Of a stretch of 64,000 nucleotides of DNA, positions 13,129 through 25,046 are shown piece after piece (position 1 is the stretch's first letter; each line of letters begins with the position of its first letter). Source of the DNA: Polyodon spathula (taxonomy: Eukaryota; Chordata; Actinopteri; Acipenseriformes; Polyodontidae); assembly GCF_017654505.1 (NCBI RefSeq), contig NC_054535.1:45451664-45515663 (forward strand). Direction: 5' to 3'. Made by a program: the position numbers and the translations under genes. Under the pieces are notes generated by a model that saw only the letters and a list, made by a program, of their open reading frames with translations, did not search any database and was not told the origin of the DNA.

Positions 13129-13132
<4 letters not shown>
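12346..13132. mobile_element. Possible Tigger/pogo-like non-autonomous element
   Basis: The left edge reads CAGTGCTCCATTGCT and the right edge, read in reverse, CAGTGCTCCCTCGCTATAAC. A TA lies immediately outside the right end. Tigger-type elements duplicate TA and often have CAGTG-start termini. The match between the termini is good for only about 15 bases and the interior is not coding, so confidence is limited. Confidence 0.35.

Positions 13133-13186
<54 letters not shown>
13132..13186. repeat. (TA)n microsatellite
   Basis: About 27 TA units fill the junction between the preceding element and the Tc1 remnant. Confidence 0.97.
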
Positions 13187-13189
<3 letters not shown>

Positions 13190-13191
<2 letters not shown>

Positions 13192-14658
13192 TTTCAAAAG
13201 TCACTTGACCAGTTCACAGATTCCTCCAGTTTTCCTCCCAGAGTGTTCAGTGATTTAGTCCACAGCCATAACATATACAAACTGCAATTGAAAAAAAAAC
13301 TGCAACCCCGAGTCAATACTTGGTAGAACCACCTTTGGCAGCAATGACAGCTGTGAGTGTTTTGCAGTAAGTCTCTACCAGGTTTGCACACCTGGATCAT
13401 GCAGATATTGGCCATTCTTCTTTACAAAATTGTTCAAGCTCTGTCAGGTTGGATGGGGATCGTTGGTGGACAGCAATCTTCAAGTCTTGCCACAGATTCT
13501 CAATCGGATTTGACTGGGTCACTCTAGAACATTCACTTTCTTGTTTTTAAGCCACTCCAGCATCGCTTTGGCTGTGTGCTTAGGTTCATTGTCCTGGTGA
13601 AAGGTAAATCTCCATCCCAGTCTTAGGTATTTTGTAAACTGAAGCAGGTTTTCCTCAAGGATTTGCCTGTATTTAGTGCCATCCATTTTGTCCTCTACCC
13701 TGACAAGCTTCCCAGTCCTTGCCGATGAAATGCATCCTCATAGCATGATGCTGCCACGACCATGCTTCACAGTAGGGATGGTGTTATCTGGGTGATCTAC
13801 TGTGTTGGGTTTGCACCAGACATAACGCTTTGCATTTATGCCAAATAGTTAAATTTTTGTTTCATCAGACCACAGAATCTTTTGCCACATCTTTTCAGAG
13901 TCTCCCACATGCCTTTTTGCAAATGCCAAGCAGGATTTTACATGGGCTTTTTTCAGAAATGGCTTCCTTCTTGTCACTCTTCCATACAAGCCAGATTTGT
14001 GGAGTACCTGAGCTATTGTTGACACATGGACAGTTTCTCCCATCTCAGCCATGGAATGCTGTAGGTCTTTCAGAGTTGTCACTGGTCTCTTAGTGGCTTC
14101 TCTGACCAATTCCCTTGTTACCCAGCTGCTCAGTTTGCGAAGAAGGCCTGCTCTAAGCAGATTCTGGGTGGTGATGTATACCTTCCACTTCTTAGTGATT
14201 GACTTAACTGTGCTCCAATGGATATTCAATGCCTTTGACATGTTTTTATACCCATCCCCTGATCTGTGCCTTTCCACAATGTTATCCCGGAGTTGTTTTG
14301 AAAGCTCCTTGGTCTTCATGGTAGTATCTTTGCTTTGAATGCACTACCCAACCTTACAACTGTATTTAATCAGAAATCATGTGAACCACTTTTATTGGAC
14401 TCCATTTAACTTGTGTGAATTCTGTAGGCAATTGGTTGAGTGTCATAGCAAAAGGGGGTGAATACTTATCTAAAGAAGACTTAATTAATTGATTTGTTTT
14501 TTCAACCCCCACCTATTTTTTTCACATATTGGAAGCATTGAGTAGGTTGTGTAAATCAAAGGGAAAAAAATCCCATTTAAATGCATCAAGATTTCAGGTT
14601 GTACACAACAAACTGTGAAAACGTCCAGGGGGGGTGAATACTTCCTATAGACACTGTA
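13190..14658 (-). pseudogene. Tc1/mariner transposase, inactivated
   Basis: On the minus strand an ORF from 14319 to 13849 reads MKTKELSKQLRDNIVERHRS. It has the paired helix-turn-helix region expected of Tc1 and continues to SDETKI, which contains the first catalytic Asp. Downstream in the same orientation HGRGSIML and FHQDNEPKHTA are readable, the latter holding the second Asp. Stops break the frame at and after residue about 157, and the third acidic residue region (normally near a Pro-Asp-Leu-Asn motif) is altered. The right terminus ends ATAGACACTGTA at 14658, a Tc1-type inverted repeat; the left one is not recognisable next to the TA array. Non-autonomous and dead. Confidence 0.92.
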
Positions 14659-14869
14659 AGTATGCTTTGATTACTACTACAGTAGGTCTTAGTGATCTAA
14701 CATCATCAGAATTACTACTGATAATAGAAATCTTTTACTGTCATAGTACTGGTAGGGTCATATGGTAAATCTATAGAGCTGTCTGCAGTTTCAGACTATG
14801 CAAATGGTAAGCCTAGATCACTAGGGTGATAGGGTGGATAATGTCCTTCCTTGGGACACTCTCCTTTGT

Positions 14870-14885
14870 GGGGGGGGGGGGGGGG
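14870..14885. repeat. Poly-G tract
   Basis: About 16 consecutive G residues in otherwise AT-rich DNA. Confidence 0.95.
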
Positions 14886-14889
14886 CTAG

Positions 14890-15425
14890 TTCAAATGTGA
14901 ACAGGGAACACACAGTTATTATTCAGCTGTTTGATAACATGACCACAGAATTGTATTTTAATCAAAGCTGGATAATACTTCTCAGATAATTTTATATACT
15001 GTACATCTATTATAGATTAGTAGTAATTCAAAAAGTCATGAGCAATTTTTTAAATACTGTTTTTCTTTTGCACATTTTTCACATTATTTTTATAGTCACA
15101 TTTATTATAAATAAAATGCAGGCTGACATGACTGAAACTATTGTAGGATGTTGTTGCTTTCATTAAAGTAGCTCAAAACAAATTAAACCTTTTGAATTGG
15201 GCCCATTGAGAAGAACAGTTGCATGTAGTAATGCTGGATGCTAGTTGATCTTCGTATTTATAGATTCTGGATAATTGTCATTAGGGTGGGCCACCATGTT
15301 AACAGCCTCTACTGACAACAATTGTTAACAGCAAAAGTTATTTTCTAAGTTCCATCACCCTGTGAATGCACATAGGATACAAGATCATAATAGGTAGGGC
15401 AGGTGTTCTCCAAGTCACTGCTGTT
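14890..15425. other. Non-coding DNA between Tc1 remnant and first CUB exon
   Basis: No repeat or exon recognised in this stretch. Confidence 0.4.
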
Positions 15426-15429
15426 TCAC

Positions 15430-15577
15430 TGCCTTTTCTTTTCCCAATGGAAGATCACTGTGCCTGCAGAGGTATAGAGCAAGCTGCTGTTCTCTTTTTT
15501 TTTTGAGCTGGTGCCAGCAGGCTGCAATGACTATGTGGACGTGTTTGATGGACATCTTGCCGGCTCTCAACATTTGG
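15430..15577 (+). pseudogene. CUB domain exon, first half, with in-frame stop
   Basis: The reading QWKITVPAEV is followed by a TAG at 15475-15477, then SKLLFSFFFELVPAG and CNDYVDVFDG, ending SQHLG at a GTAAGA donor. The Trp-x-Ile-x-x-Pro, hydrophobic-Phe and Cys-x-Asp-Tyr-x-x-Val-x-Asp-Gly elements are CUB hallmarks. The donor leaves two bases of a Gly codon, and the exon at 16501 supplies the third, so the splice phase is conserved. The poly-T run coding FFF may be a slippage site. The 5' boundary is uncertain. Confidence 0.8.
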
Positions 15578-16500
15578 GTAAGAGACATTCGTGACACAGC
15601 TTTACTGCAACTGCACTGGATAGAAAAAGTTTAATATATCATTGCAAATAACATGCTCCTAAAATCTTAACCTGTGTGCTTTGCATGGCTATTACACACA
15701 TTTGAACATGTTCTGTTCTGTCGACTTCATTAGAATACTCAATTTAGGATTTTTACAGTAATTTACAAATAATCCATATCCCAATGCAGCTATAAATATT
15801 CAAAAATATACAGGAGGTCTGTTCCAATCTATACTAAAAAAGCACACAATAAATGTACCTCACATTATTTCCTTAATACCTAACCACTTAGACATCTGTA
15901 GTTTGTACGACATTAAAAGACTCTCCTGAGAATTAAAAACATGCTGGACATATTTTCAAAGCGTTTCCTCCATTCTTTAATAAACTCCTATTTTCTGAAA
16001 AGAGAAATAAAATCATTTTTAATGTTACAAAATGAATAGCAAAACACCTTCAGAGTCCTTAAGAGGATTTGAAATCCATAACTTAGTTGTTTGGTTCTAG
16101 TTTTGTAAAAGTAACAGGTGTTTTAACTTTTACAAAAATCAGAGTTAATTAAAGGCTGGAGTAAACAGTTTGAAAATATAGTCCAACAAGTCTAATCCAT
16201 TTACTGAATAAACATGTGCAAATTCACTGCAACTTGCCATAATACAGTATTTAATGTGATCCACAAAGAAGTTGGTTTTTCATATACACTTACTTCTCCA
16301 AATCAGTACTATTGAATTGCAATACAGTCTCTGTAAAACCACCATTTAAAAAGAAAAAAATATCATGTGTGCTCACACACTCAAATACACTGAATCTTCA
16401 CACATTGAAGATATATTGGTTTAACTTGTATCCAGTGAGGTTTGAATCATTATTTTATTTTCCTTGTGAATGTTTTGTTCCAAAATGGTACCATACAAAG

Positions 16501-16708
16501 CAATGGCCACTTTTGTGGTGGTCATGTTCCTTCACCACTGGTGTCTACTGGCAACACCTTGGTATTTCGATTCAAATCCGATGCCCAAAACATCTCAAAG
16601 GGCTTCCATGCAACCTACGCCATCTACAGACATCAGGCAAGCACCACTCCAGGAGCTGCTTCCACTAAACCCACTACAACTAAAACAACAACGACCATGA
16701 TACCATAG
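16501..16708 (+). pseudogene. CUB domain exon, second half, plus Thr-rich linker
   Basis: Spliced to the previous exon, the junction reads HLG-NGHFCGGHVPS. It continues with STGNTLVFRFKSDAQNISKG and FHATYAIY, the normal end of a CUB domain, and then a Thr/Pro-rich linker ending at a TAG (16706-16708). A real donor may lie before the stop, in which case the stop is intronic. This piece by itself has no lesion. The acceptor is the AAAG before 16501. Confidence 0.8.
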
Positions 16709-17929
16709 TGCATAAGTACATCACTGCCCAATGTTGGTAAGTAGAATTAATTAATCTGCCTTCCCTGTGCTATGAGGGTTATTTATGAGAATTTGAGAAC
16801 AAGTGATATCCAGTCTTGAAACAATAATAAGCTGAATAATTAAAAAAAAAAAATGCTTTTGGAATAGAAATAGATGGGAAGTAATATTTAATTTGACTGG
16901 AATGCAATTGGTTGGTCCTAGTGTATGTCGGTTTGTGCCTGGTTTACCTGTCGGTTCTTCTTCTTCTTCTTCTGAAAAGCGTTTAACCCCCCCCCCCGGC
17001 CATCTGTTTCTAAGCATATGATAAAATAGAAGAAAAATCACATTAGGGTTTTGCTTTGCTTTTTATAGGAACATCAAAATGCAATATCTAAGCTGTAAAT
17101 ATTTTATAAAACTTCACTTGGCAGCTTTTTTTGTTTTTCATTTGGAGTCAAAGCAATGCAAGGGTAACGTGAATTAATTAGATTACCATGAGGTGAAAAT
17201 GTCCTGTCTGGAAAACCTCACCCGATGAATCCATCTCAGTCAGGCAACTGTCTACAAGGTTGACATTTGGTGGTAGAGCTAATATTTCAAACCAGGACCT
17301 CCCAGGCTGCTGCCCCAGCTTAACACAACGTATTTTCTATTGCTTTCTCCAAAAGATAAAGTATTTATGGTCACAATACTTTCCTAAGTAGGCAACAACA
17401 TTCAGATGCACTAATGGGGATTGCTTATTGTTTAGTGAACTACATAACCAACATTTTGCCCTTGACTTTTTGTGCTCGTTTAATAAACAAGACACCTGGC
17501 TAAATGAGTCCTATTAGAATTGTAAATGTTTCAGGTGCTGATGTTACTCTTCCAGCTTTAGGCAAGTTTGTTAAGGGGTATTCAGGTATATGCCAGCGCT
17601 ACAGGATGACACTGAGCTCTGCCACTGGCTGGCATATGGTAATTCATTGATTCAAGTTACAGTAGGTGTGATGTATTCTGTTTTCTGTATGTCTATCCAG
17701 TAGTATTTAGAACAGTTATACAGATATCTAATCTCAGAGAAATGGGGCAGTGGCAAGCAATTGCATTAATTACCTAACTTTATATAATTCTCCCTTGATA
17801 GAGCTAAAATGTTTACTGTTACATAAACTGAAAAGCTATAGACATAATGATTATCAACTACACTATATCCAGGTGAAGGGAAGGTGAATCTTGTATTCAG
17901 GCATTCCAACTTCTTTGTTTTTGTTTTGC

Positions 17930-18100
17930 TGACTCTGGCTGTGACAGCAATGGGGTTCTGTATGGCCGCAAGGGAACAATCAATTCCAAGTACTACCCAC
18001 AATCCTACCCTGCAGACCTGCACTCTACCTGGAACATCACCACCCCCCAGGGACTCCTTGTTAAAAGAACAGTAACGGACTTGGCCATTGTGGGGGGATT
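17930..18100 (+). pseudogene. Second CUB domain exon, first half
   Basis: The reading GCDSNGVLYGRKGTINSKYY then PQSYPADLHSTWNITTPQG and LLVKRTVTDLAIVG matches a CUB start (Cys, Gly-x-Ile-x-Ser-x-x-Tyr-Pro, Tyr-Pro, Trp-x-Ile-x-x-Pro). Where the CUB pattern keeps Cys before Trp, this copy has Ser. A run of six G near 18095 marks the point where the reading departs from the family. The second half of this CUB domain was not recognised downstream. Confidence 0.75.
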
Positions 18101-18743
18101 ACAAACCATTCTGCATGCCATTCAGCTCTATGGTGTGAGCATTCATGAAAAATGTTTCTTCCACAATTTTCAAAATAGAATGTCCATATATCACTGGCAC
18201 TTATCTGTCACAGAGGCTTGCTCTGATTGGAGAAATCCGTGGCTGGCTCACTGCTGGACATGGGGCTGGCCTGGTAGACTTTCAGTGGAGCAGCTGTCTG
18301 AACAACAATAACTGTTTGACAAATATGCCTGAATCATTTCAGGATTGAGGAAGCGACAAAAACAAACAGAGATGGAATAGGAAAATAGCAAAAAAAACAA
18401 GACAAAACAACAACCGTAGGGCTTCTCTAAAATTATTGCCCACTTCCTGCTGCACTTTTGCTGGCACAGACAGGGCTGGAGCAGTTGTTATTTCACCCAT
18501 GGCTACATGCTCCTGCTAAGTCTGATGCTGGCTGTTTAGCTAATGTAGGGTATCAACACAAAACACTTAAATCCTCTACTGAGATACAAACTGGCAGCAC
18601 TATATTTTAAGGGGTTGAGGCTCTAGGGTATAGAACTTAAGTGACTTGAGCCCTCACAATGGCTCTGTACTGAAATTCACAAGACTTTTGTGTTCAGATG
18701 TTCTTTCAAGTCCTGACAGTATGTACACTAACGTCTTCTATAC

Positions 18744-19775
18744 AACACCAGACGCGATGTGATAAGTGAATGTGTCCTGCGACAAGCGAATGTGTCGTAT
18801 GACACACGCTCCATGTATTTTTGATAGGAGCCGTTCACACTGCTTGCGGTGCGACAGGCGACACTGAAGCGATGTGAAAAAAATAGGATTAGTGTCTAAC
18901 CATCATAACTGACCAATGAGGAACAACTTCCCTTGTGCGAATTCAGTAAACAATGGCAGAAGAAATGTCTTCATCTTGACAATGTGGGGAAGCTATAAAA
19001 AAGGCTAACAAGATGCTTGGATACATTGTGAAAAGTGTTGAATTTAAATCAAGGGAAGTAATGTTAAAACTGTACAATGCACTGGTAAGACCTCATCTTG
19101 AATACTGTGTGCAGTTCTGGTCACCTCACTATAAAAAAGATATTGCTGCTCTAGAAAGAGTGCAAAGAAGAGCGACCAGAATTATTCCGGGCTTAAAAGG
19201 CATCTCATATGCAGACAGGCTAAAAGAATTGAATCTGTTCAGTCTTGAACAAAGAAGACTACATGGCGACCTAATTCAAGCATTCAAAATTCTAAAAGGT
19301 ATTGACAGTGTCGACCCAAGGGACTTTTTCAGCCTGAAAAAAGAAACAAGGACCAGGGGTCACAAATGGAGTTTAGACAAAGGGGCATTCAGAACAGAAA
19401 ATAGGAGACACTTTTTTAAACAGAGAATTGTGAGGGTCTGGAATCAACTCCCCAGTAATGTTGTTGAAGCTGACACCCTGGGATCCTTCAAGAAGCTGCT
19501 TGATGAGATTTTGGGATCAATACGCTACTAACAACCAAACGAGCAAGATGGGCCGAATGGCCTCCTCTCGTTTGTAAACTTTCTTATGTTCTTATGTATG
19601 ATTTGTCTACCTTTACTGAAAAGTATTCTGAAAAGTTATTATATATTCTACATTTTTATTAGCTGTATAACAGGAGTATCATTATCATATATCATCTTTC
19701 TAGCTGATGATATAATCAGAGGAGAGTCGCCTATCACATCGCTCACGCCTGTCGCCACTGGTGTGAAAGATCCAG
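18744..19775. mobile_element. Older inverted-repeat element hosting the LINE
   Basis: Left edge has ACACCAGACGCGATGTGATA; the right edge around 19725-19772 reads, in reverse, CACACCAGTGGCGACAGG and GCGATGTGATAGGCGAC. The two ends are imperfect inverted copies rich in CG dinucleotides that stand out from the AT-rich context, and the LINE 3' end lies between them. Superfamily unknown; the interior is too short to code a transposase. Confidence 0.4.
18978..19612 (+). mobile_element. LINE 3' end (CR1/L2-like), 5'-truncated
   Basis: The open frame at 19013-19531 carries LYNALVRPHLEYCVQFWSPH, the post-reverse-transcriptase segment typical of CR1/L2/Jockey-type LINEs, and LERVQRRATRI. It ends shortly before the terminal GATGGGCCGAATGGCC motif and short direct TTCTTATG repeats, the kind of 3' microsatellite CR1/L2 elements end with. 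The preceding bases also read as ORF (KKANK before MLGYI), so the truncation point is near 18978. Endonuclease and most of the reverse transcriptase are absent. Confidence 0.88.
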
Positions 19776-19949
19776 ATCTTTCAGAAATTATGATTACTAG
19801 CAAACGCAATAGAAAATGGCTTATTATTATTATTATAGGTCAGGGAAATTAGGTACTGCAAGTATGATCTTTACCTCCATTTTCAGTGAAAGTGTGTTAC
19901 AGGGTGCCCATCCTTTGTGTGTATTTTATTATTTATGTAAGTATTCATC

Positions 19950-19952
<3 letters not shown>

Positions 19953-20007
<55 letters not shown>

Positions 20008-20008
20008 T
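19953..20008. repeat. (ATT)n microsatellite
   Basis: About 18 ATT units followed by a short TAG/TAGTAG run. Confidence 0.97.
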
Positions 20009-20009
20009 A

Positions 20010-21720
20010 GTAGTAGTATATAAATATACTGTGCTTATGTGCGGATGGATGAAAGCCGTCTGACATGATTATTTATTATTTAAGATTGCAGCAAAAAGCA
20101 GTGCGTTTGTGTTTTGTTTATTTATTTACAAACCTTGCGCAGAAGTTGACCATCTCCATCAGTTTGGATTTGAGACAGAAACCTAAACTAATTCCAATTA
20201 ATATCTAATTAATTTCTAAAACAAAACAACAGATCCAGACGATTGCGGGGTAAATGTTTAAAGTCATCCATTCCAGCTCAACTTTGAAAGGGGCTGTATA
20301 TACAGTACCACTGTTAACCACAAGTTACTAATTCTAAACAACATTAAATATAGGATTCAGTGCAGAAGAGTTTACAGGATGGTCTATATGGTATGAGGAG
20401 TTATCAATAGTCTCCTCAGGTGTTCCAAAGGGATGAATTTGACCTATTTTGTTGTTTATGCTATTCATAAATCAATTGCACAGACTCCAGATTTTGTACA
20501 TTGTTCAAACTGCAGTGTCTCACAACCTTGTTCAGTTCTAAACTAAAAAAAAAAAAAAGTATTTATTTGTTGTCCGTTTTACATAATTTAAATAGTGCCA
20601 AATTGTGTGGTGGGTTCCACTACAGAGGTGTATGGAAAAGCGTGATAAATGAAAACTTGTTTAACTTGTTAAATATATATATATTACACTATGAGTTGTG
20701 CAGAAATGTGGGCCAGCGCAGTTAAACTTATTAGCATAGGGTTGCTTCAGTAGTATGCTTCAGACACATTTGTGTGCTTGATCGAATTTCATGATTACAC
20801 CACATCTCTTTTAGGAAAACATATAATTTACAGTATGCATCAACCAACAGGTAAAACATTTAGAGGAAATCTAAGAAATATTAATTTATGTAAATTATGT
20901 CTTATGCCCCTTTGACTGCTTTGATATAAACATTCCCCAAGACTTACTGCATCACTGCTAATGTGTGGCCAGCCATGCCAGCTTGTAAAATTGTAATGTA
21001 ACTGTACAGCATTAGAAAACCCATGACCCAAAAGGGTTTCATTTGGGAAAAGATTGCAATACTTTAACATTGAATACTCATCTAATCCCTAAGGTTGCTT
21101 TCCTGCTGGAATGTATCTGGAGGGCAAGGGACTGTATGATTTCCATGTATCAGAGTTTGAATGAGAGCAAGTTATCTATTAATATGACACAAAGTGATTT
21201 CATATATTTCAATGCGTGGACTGCATTTATTAGACCATTATACCCTATGGATGTGCATCATCACTATTAAATCAGAGCCTGCAGCCTTTGGGTAAAACAG
21301 AGCAGAAAGATTTTAAATGAGAAACTGCTAAGTTATTAAGGGGAAGATGTTTAAATCTTTTAATTGGCTTCCCACTGATTTGAAGGTACAGTGCATCCAG
21401 CTGTGTCAGTTTCCTCAGGCAAAGCTAGTTCAAAAATACAGATGAATTAAGCCTTAAACATAAAAGGCAGGATTCTGTGAATGTCAGTGATTTATTTAAA
21501 ATGTATAAATAGTTGGACTGAAACTGAGAAAAGATCTCTTATCTGTCTATGTGTATTACCGGTCCAGAATTTCCATCCGGAAATCAGAGTGAAAGAAAAC
21601 TATGACTGTTTTATCTTGACTTAAGAGATTCCCCGAGAAGATATTATTAAATTATTAATATCTATTTTCTAAATCATAGCTTGTCTAATGTAAATACAAT
21701 AATATATTTGTTTCTTTTAC
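20010..21720. other. Intronic/spacer DNA within the decayed protease locus
   Basis: No exon or repeat family recognised. Confidence 0.35.
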
Positions 21721-21722
21721 AG

Positions 21723-21826
21723 ACTGACCAACAAATTGTGGAAAGCCCACCAATCCAACTCTGATCAATACACGTATTGTTAACAAAGTGCCTGCTAAAA
21801 CAAACTCTTGGCAAGTTTCCATGCAG
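21723..21826 (+). pseudogene. Trypsin-like (S1) domain, N-terminal activation-site exon
   Basis: A TTTTACAG acceptor precedes NCGKPTNPTLINTRIVNKV and then PAKTNSWQVSMQ. This is the S1 zymogen pattern: a Cys-Gly-x-Pro propeptide, the Arg-Ile-Val-Asn cleavage site, and Ser-Trp-[Pro-Trp]-Gln-Val-Ser. Two residues, normally Pro-Trp, are missing and Gly of IVNG is Lys. The catalytic His and Asp exons that should follow were not recognised in the next 11 kb. Confidence 0.8.
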
Positions 21827-22080
21827 ATCAGAATCTAATAAATTTTAAAATAAGATTTCTATAATAGATAGACTGCATAAAAAATAATGTGGTTTTCTGT
21901 GGCCACACAGCACCTAGGCACCAGACTGTGGGGAAACAATGGGGTTCCAGTGGGTTACTGTATACAATATTGATTAAATATAGCTCTAGGTAACAATAAT
22001 TAGGTGATATACTTCTCATGCTCTGGTTTTGTGGCCAATTCTGTTTCAAGGCCTGGTCACTCAGACGACTTTGTCGACGT
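21827..22080. other. Spacer after S1 activation exon
   Basis: No exon or repeat family recognised. Confidence 0.3.
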
Positions 22081-22084
22081 GGCA

Positions 22085-22441
22085 ACAAGGGGATGTGACA
22101 GGTTGGCTGGTGGTTACGTCAGGCCAGTAAATGCAGGACACAAAGTGTTGAGTAAATTGAGCAAGTGCGCAGATTTAATAAACAAACAAACCGCTTTCAC
22201 AAAACAGAAAACAAACTGCACTTTGGCCAAAATAAACAGACAAACACAAAACAGACATGAAACCAAACAAGTATCACACTGGTGTAAACCAGCACAGATA
22301 GCAAGTGCTTTCTTGTCTCACGACTCACGTCTCTCGTTCCGCCTGAGCACACAACCCCATATCACCCTATTGACGGCTCCAGCCGCATTCCCATGTGTTT
22401 TTGTAGGGAGGATTTTAACTTCCTTCCTGTCACCCATTATT

Positions 22442-22484
<43 letters not shown>

Positions 22485-22735
22485 ACCCTGTGCTCATATA
22501 CCAATATACCTTTTTAATCTGCATGTGAAGTGATTGTGCAACCCATGTGCCTAAATACAAATATACATTTTAAATCACCTGAGCTACATAACCCACACTT
22601 CATGCACCAATACATATACACCACATAAAACATAAAACACACACAGGGGCGGGGTACGCCACCACAGGGGACGACAGATGTTGCCGGCTTGTCATCACAT
22701 GTGACCAACCTGGCGACACACCCCTGTTCTAGTTT
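22085..22735. mobile_element. Possible LTR or other repeat with a CA array
   Basis: The left part reads GTGACAGGTTGGCTGGTGG and the right part, in reverse, GTCGCCAGGTTGGTCACATG, so the block has imperfect related ends. It contains an A-rich segment with AATAAACAAAC near 22180 and a (CA)n array at 22443-22487. No coding content. The class is unresolved. Confidence 0.3.
22443..22487. repeat. (CA)n microsatellite
   Basis: About 22 CA units with one CAAACA interruption. Confidence 0.95.
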
Positions 22736-22739
22736 TCAG

Positions 22740-24830
22740 GCGCCACGAGGGCAACATCTTCAATACCAGCTTATCATATTTGATAGTAGTGTCACATGAT
22801 AATAAGAATATATTATTGTGATGAGTCAAAGGTTTTCGGTCTGTGATTCAGCCTCCCGACAGTAGGTGGCATCAAACCAACTCGGGACTTCCCTTACCAA
22901 GATCTCGTGACCATGGCAAAAGTCATCTTTTGAGGGGCGGCACCTTGGTGAGGGGCGGAAGTACGAGTATGTAAATTCCAGCCACTGGAGTCAAGTGAAG
23001 GATAAGGACACGTGTCGGTTGGGGATTGGTGTTCCACTGACTACAGAGGCGGGACATTACATACTAAAGGGAACGTACTACTGTGTTCGGGGTTGGTCCG
23101 AAAGTAAAAGTAGGAGGAGTCACGGGTGAAGGGAGATACTGGTTTTGTGCAGCGGGTTTTTTTGAAATACTAACATTTCTTTTGTCTTTTTTTTTTTGTT
23201 TATGATCACCACGAAGACAAATTAAAGACGAGTCATCACAGTTTGTTTTGGATTTCACCCCTGCACTCCTTCCCTCACACCATTTTGTTTTTCGTTTGTT
23301 ATTTAATCCTTTTTGTTGTGTATAGAAAATAAAAATAAATTATTTTATTTCTGTACACATAAATTACTGTCTGGACATTCCATTTAATACACTCTAAGAA
23401 TATATTATAGAGACCATAAAGTCAGACAACCAATAAATTATGTGTAGGCTATAGATATGTAATACAGTGTGTATGTGGATAAGCAAATGTTAATGTCCAA
23501 GGTTACAATAACATATTTAAGCTATAATAGAATTATCTTACAATGTAGCGTATTTTTAAAAAATTGTGTTACTTTAAATACATTTGCTGTGTATGCAGTA
23601 TGCCTGTTATTCCTACATCAACCTCCGATCATAACATCTTTCATTTTAACAGTAAACAAAGTGAAAAAAAAACCATCAATAATCTCAGGTATGCCTCTCA
23701 AAAGCCTATAATTAAAAGTATTAAACACATTGTTTAGGATAATGAATACCAGTTATGTATATTTATTATGCTTGGCATACTGACAAAAAACGTGCATTAT
23801 GATTATGCATTCTTTTGTTGCCTGTGTGTTGCCAGCTTGTCGATCGCATGCTTGTCTCTTGTATGACAACCGCAAACTGCAAAGCAACACACAGGCAACA
23901 ATTGTGTTCCTCTTGTTGCTCGTGTGACCAGGGCTTTAAAGTAGTAAATGTTGACTATGGAGAGTGGTAGGATAGTGAAAATGAACCAAAAAAGAAAATT
24001 TGACCTATTTATTTATTTATTTATTTATTTATTACCAGTACTAGCTCATATTAATGAATCTTCATTTAGACCAATTTAAATCCACTTCATTTTCAGAATG
24101 AATTAAACTAAATGTCATGCCTTTTGATGCTAAAACCTCATTTAATAAAAGACAATCTCAAGTGAAATGTATTGAAATAGTTCAGGCTGCACTTTAAATT
24201 AAGCATCTTGTATACTAACTAATTGCCATTTTATTAAGTATTTCTGACGAGGCTGCAAAACTTTGTTAAATTGCAATATATTATGCAGTTAACCTTCAGT
24301 TGCAAGCCTAACAAATCCTTGTTCCTGTGTAAACAAGGGTTTGTAATACAATGATTAATGATTTTGCTATCCATTGTTAACCATTTTTATCCTGTATGCT
24401 TACAAACAAAAGGTTGGAACTGACAAGAGTTGTACTACAGATAATACTGTCTGCTATTGCTGTGGTATCCAAGACAACGAAGAAGCTTATACCAAATACA
24501 AATATAAATAGTGTGGTATGATGTGTGTTTGTTCTCATGTGTGTATTCAAGCTACTGTGCTACTGGTTACATTAACAGGCATGTTTTGTTCCATTATAAA
24601 GTTACAGTTCTCCCCGAATCTGTACTAATATAAAGCATCCTGTAATTTTATGCTGCCCTGCTCCAGGGAAGATGGCAAATTATTTTATGTAGTGTATTTG
24701 TTTCCCAGTCTAACATAACTACCCCAGCATCGGGAACAAATTCAAATTACTGCATAATAAATGTTGTTGTTCATGTCAGCTCAGCATATACAAACTACAC
24801 ATGTGGGGTACTTCATCTTAGACAGTGCTA
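22740..24830. other. Spacer with unclassified GC-richer patch
   Basis: A CpG-containing patch at 22840-23270 (GGGGCGGCACC, GAGGCGGGACATT) is followed by T-rich DNA with AATAAAAATAAA near 23330, which could be an LTR, but no ends were defined. A TTTA tetranucleotide array lies at about 24006-24032. No exon recognised. Confidence 0.35.
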
Positions 24831-24833
24831 ATT

Positions 24834-24839
<6 letters not shown>

Positions 24840-24906
<67 letters not shown>

Positions 24907-24915
24907 CACACACAA
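24840..24915. repeat. (TA)n-(CA)n compound microsatellite
   Basis: TA units to about 24896 followed by CA units to about 24915. Confidence 0.97.
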
Positions 24916-25046
24916 TGTTTGTATGTGTAGATAGATATAATTTGTGAGAATGCTTTGTTCTAAAACAACGAAAAAATGGATGAATCCATGATAAATCTAA
25001 GCAGGCTGTTCACTTTCATTTGCAGTGCTGCAAAGTTCTCGTCTTC

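Noticed and set aside
22004..22528. 174-codon + strand ORF
   Set aside because: It runs through a repeat block and a CA array giving His/Thr repeats; no protein features.
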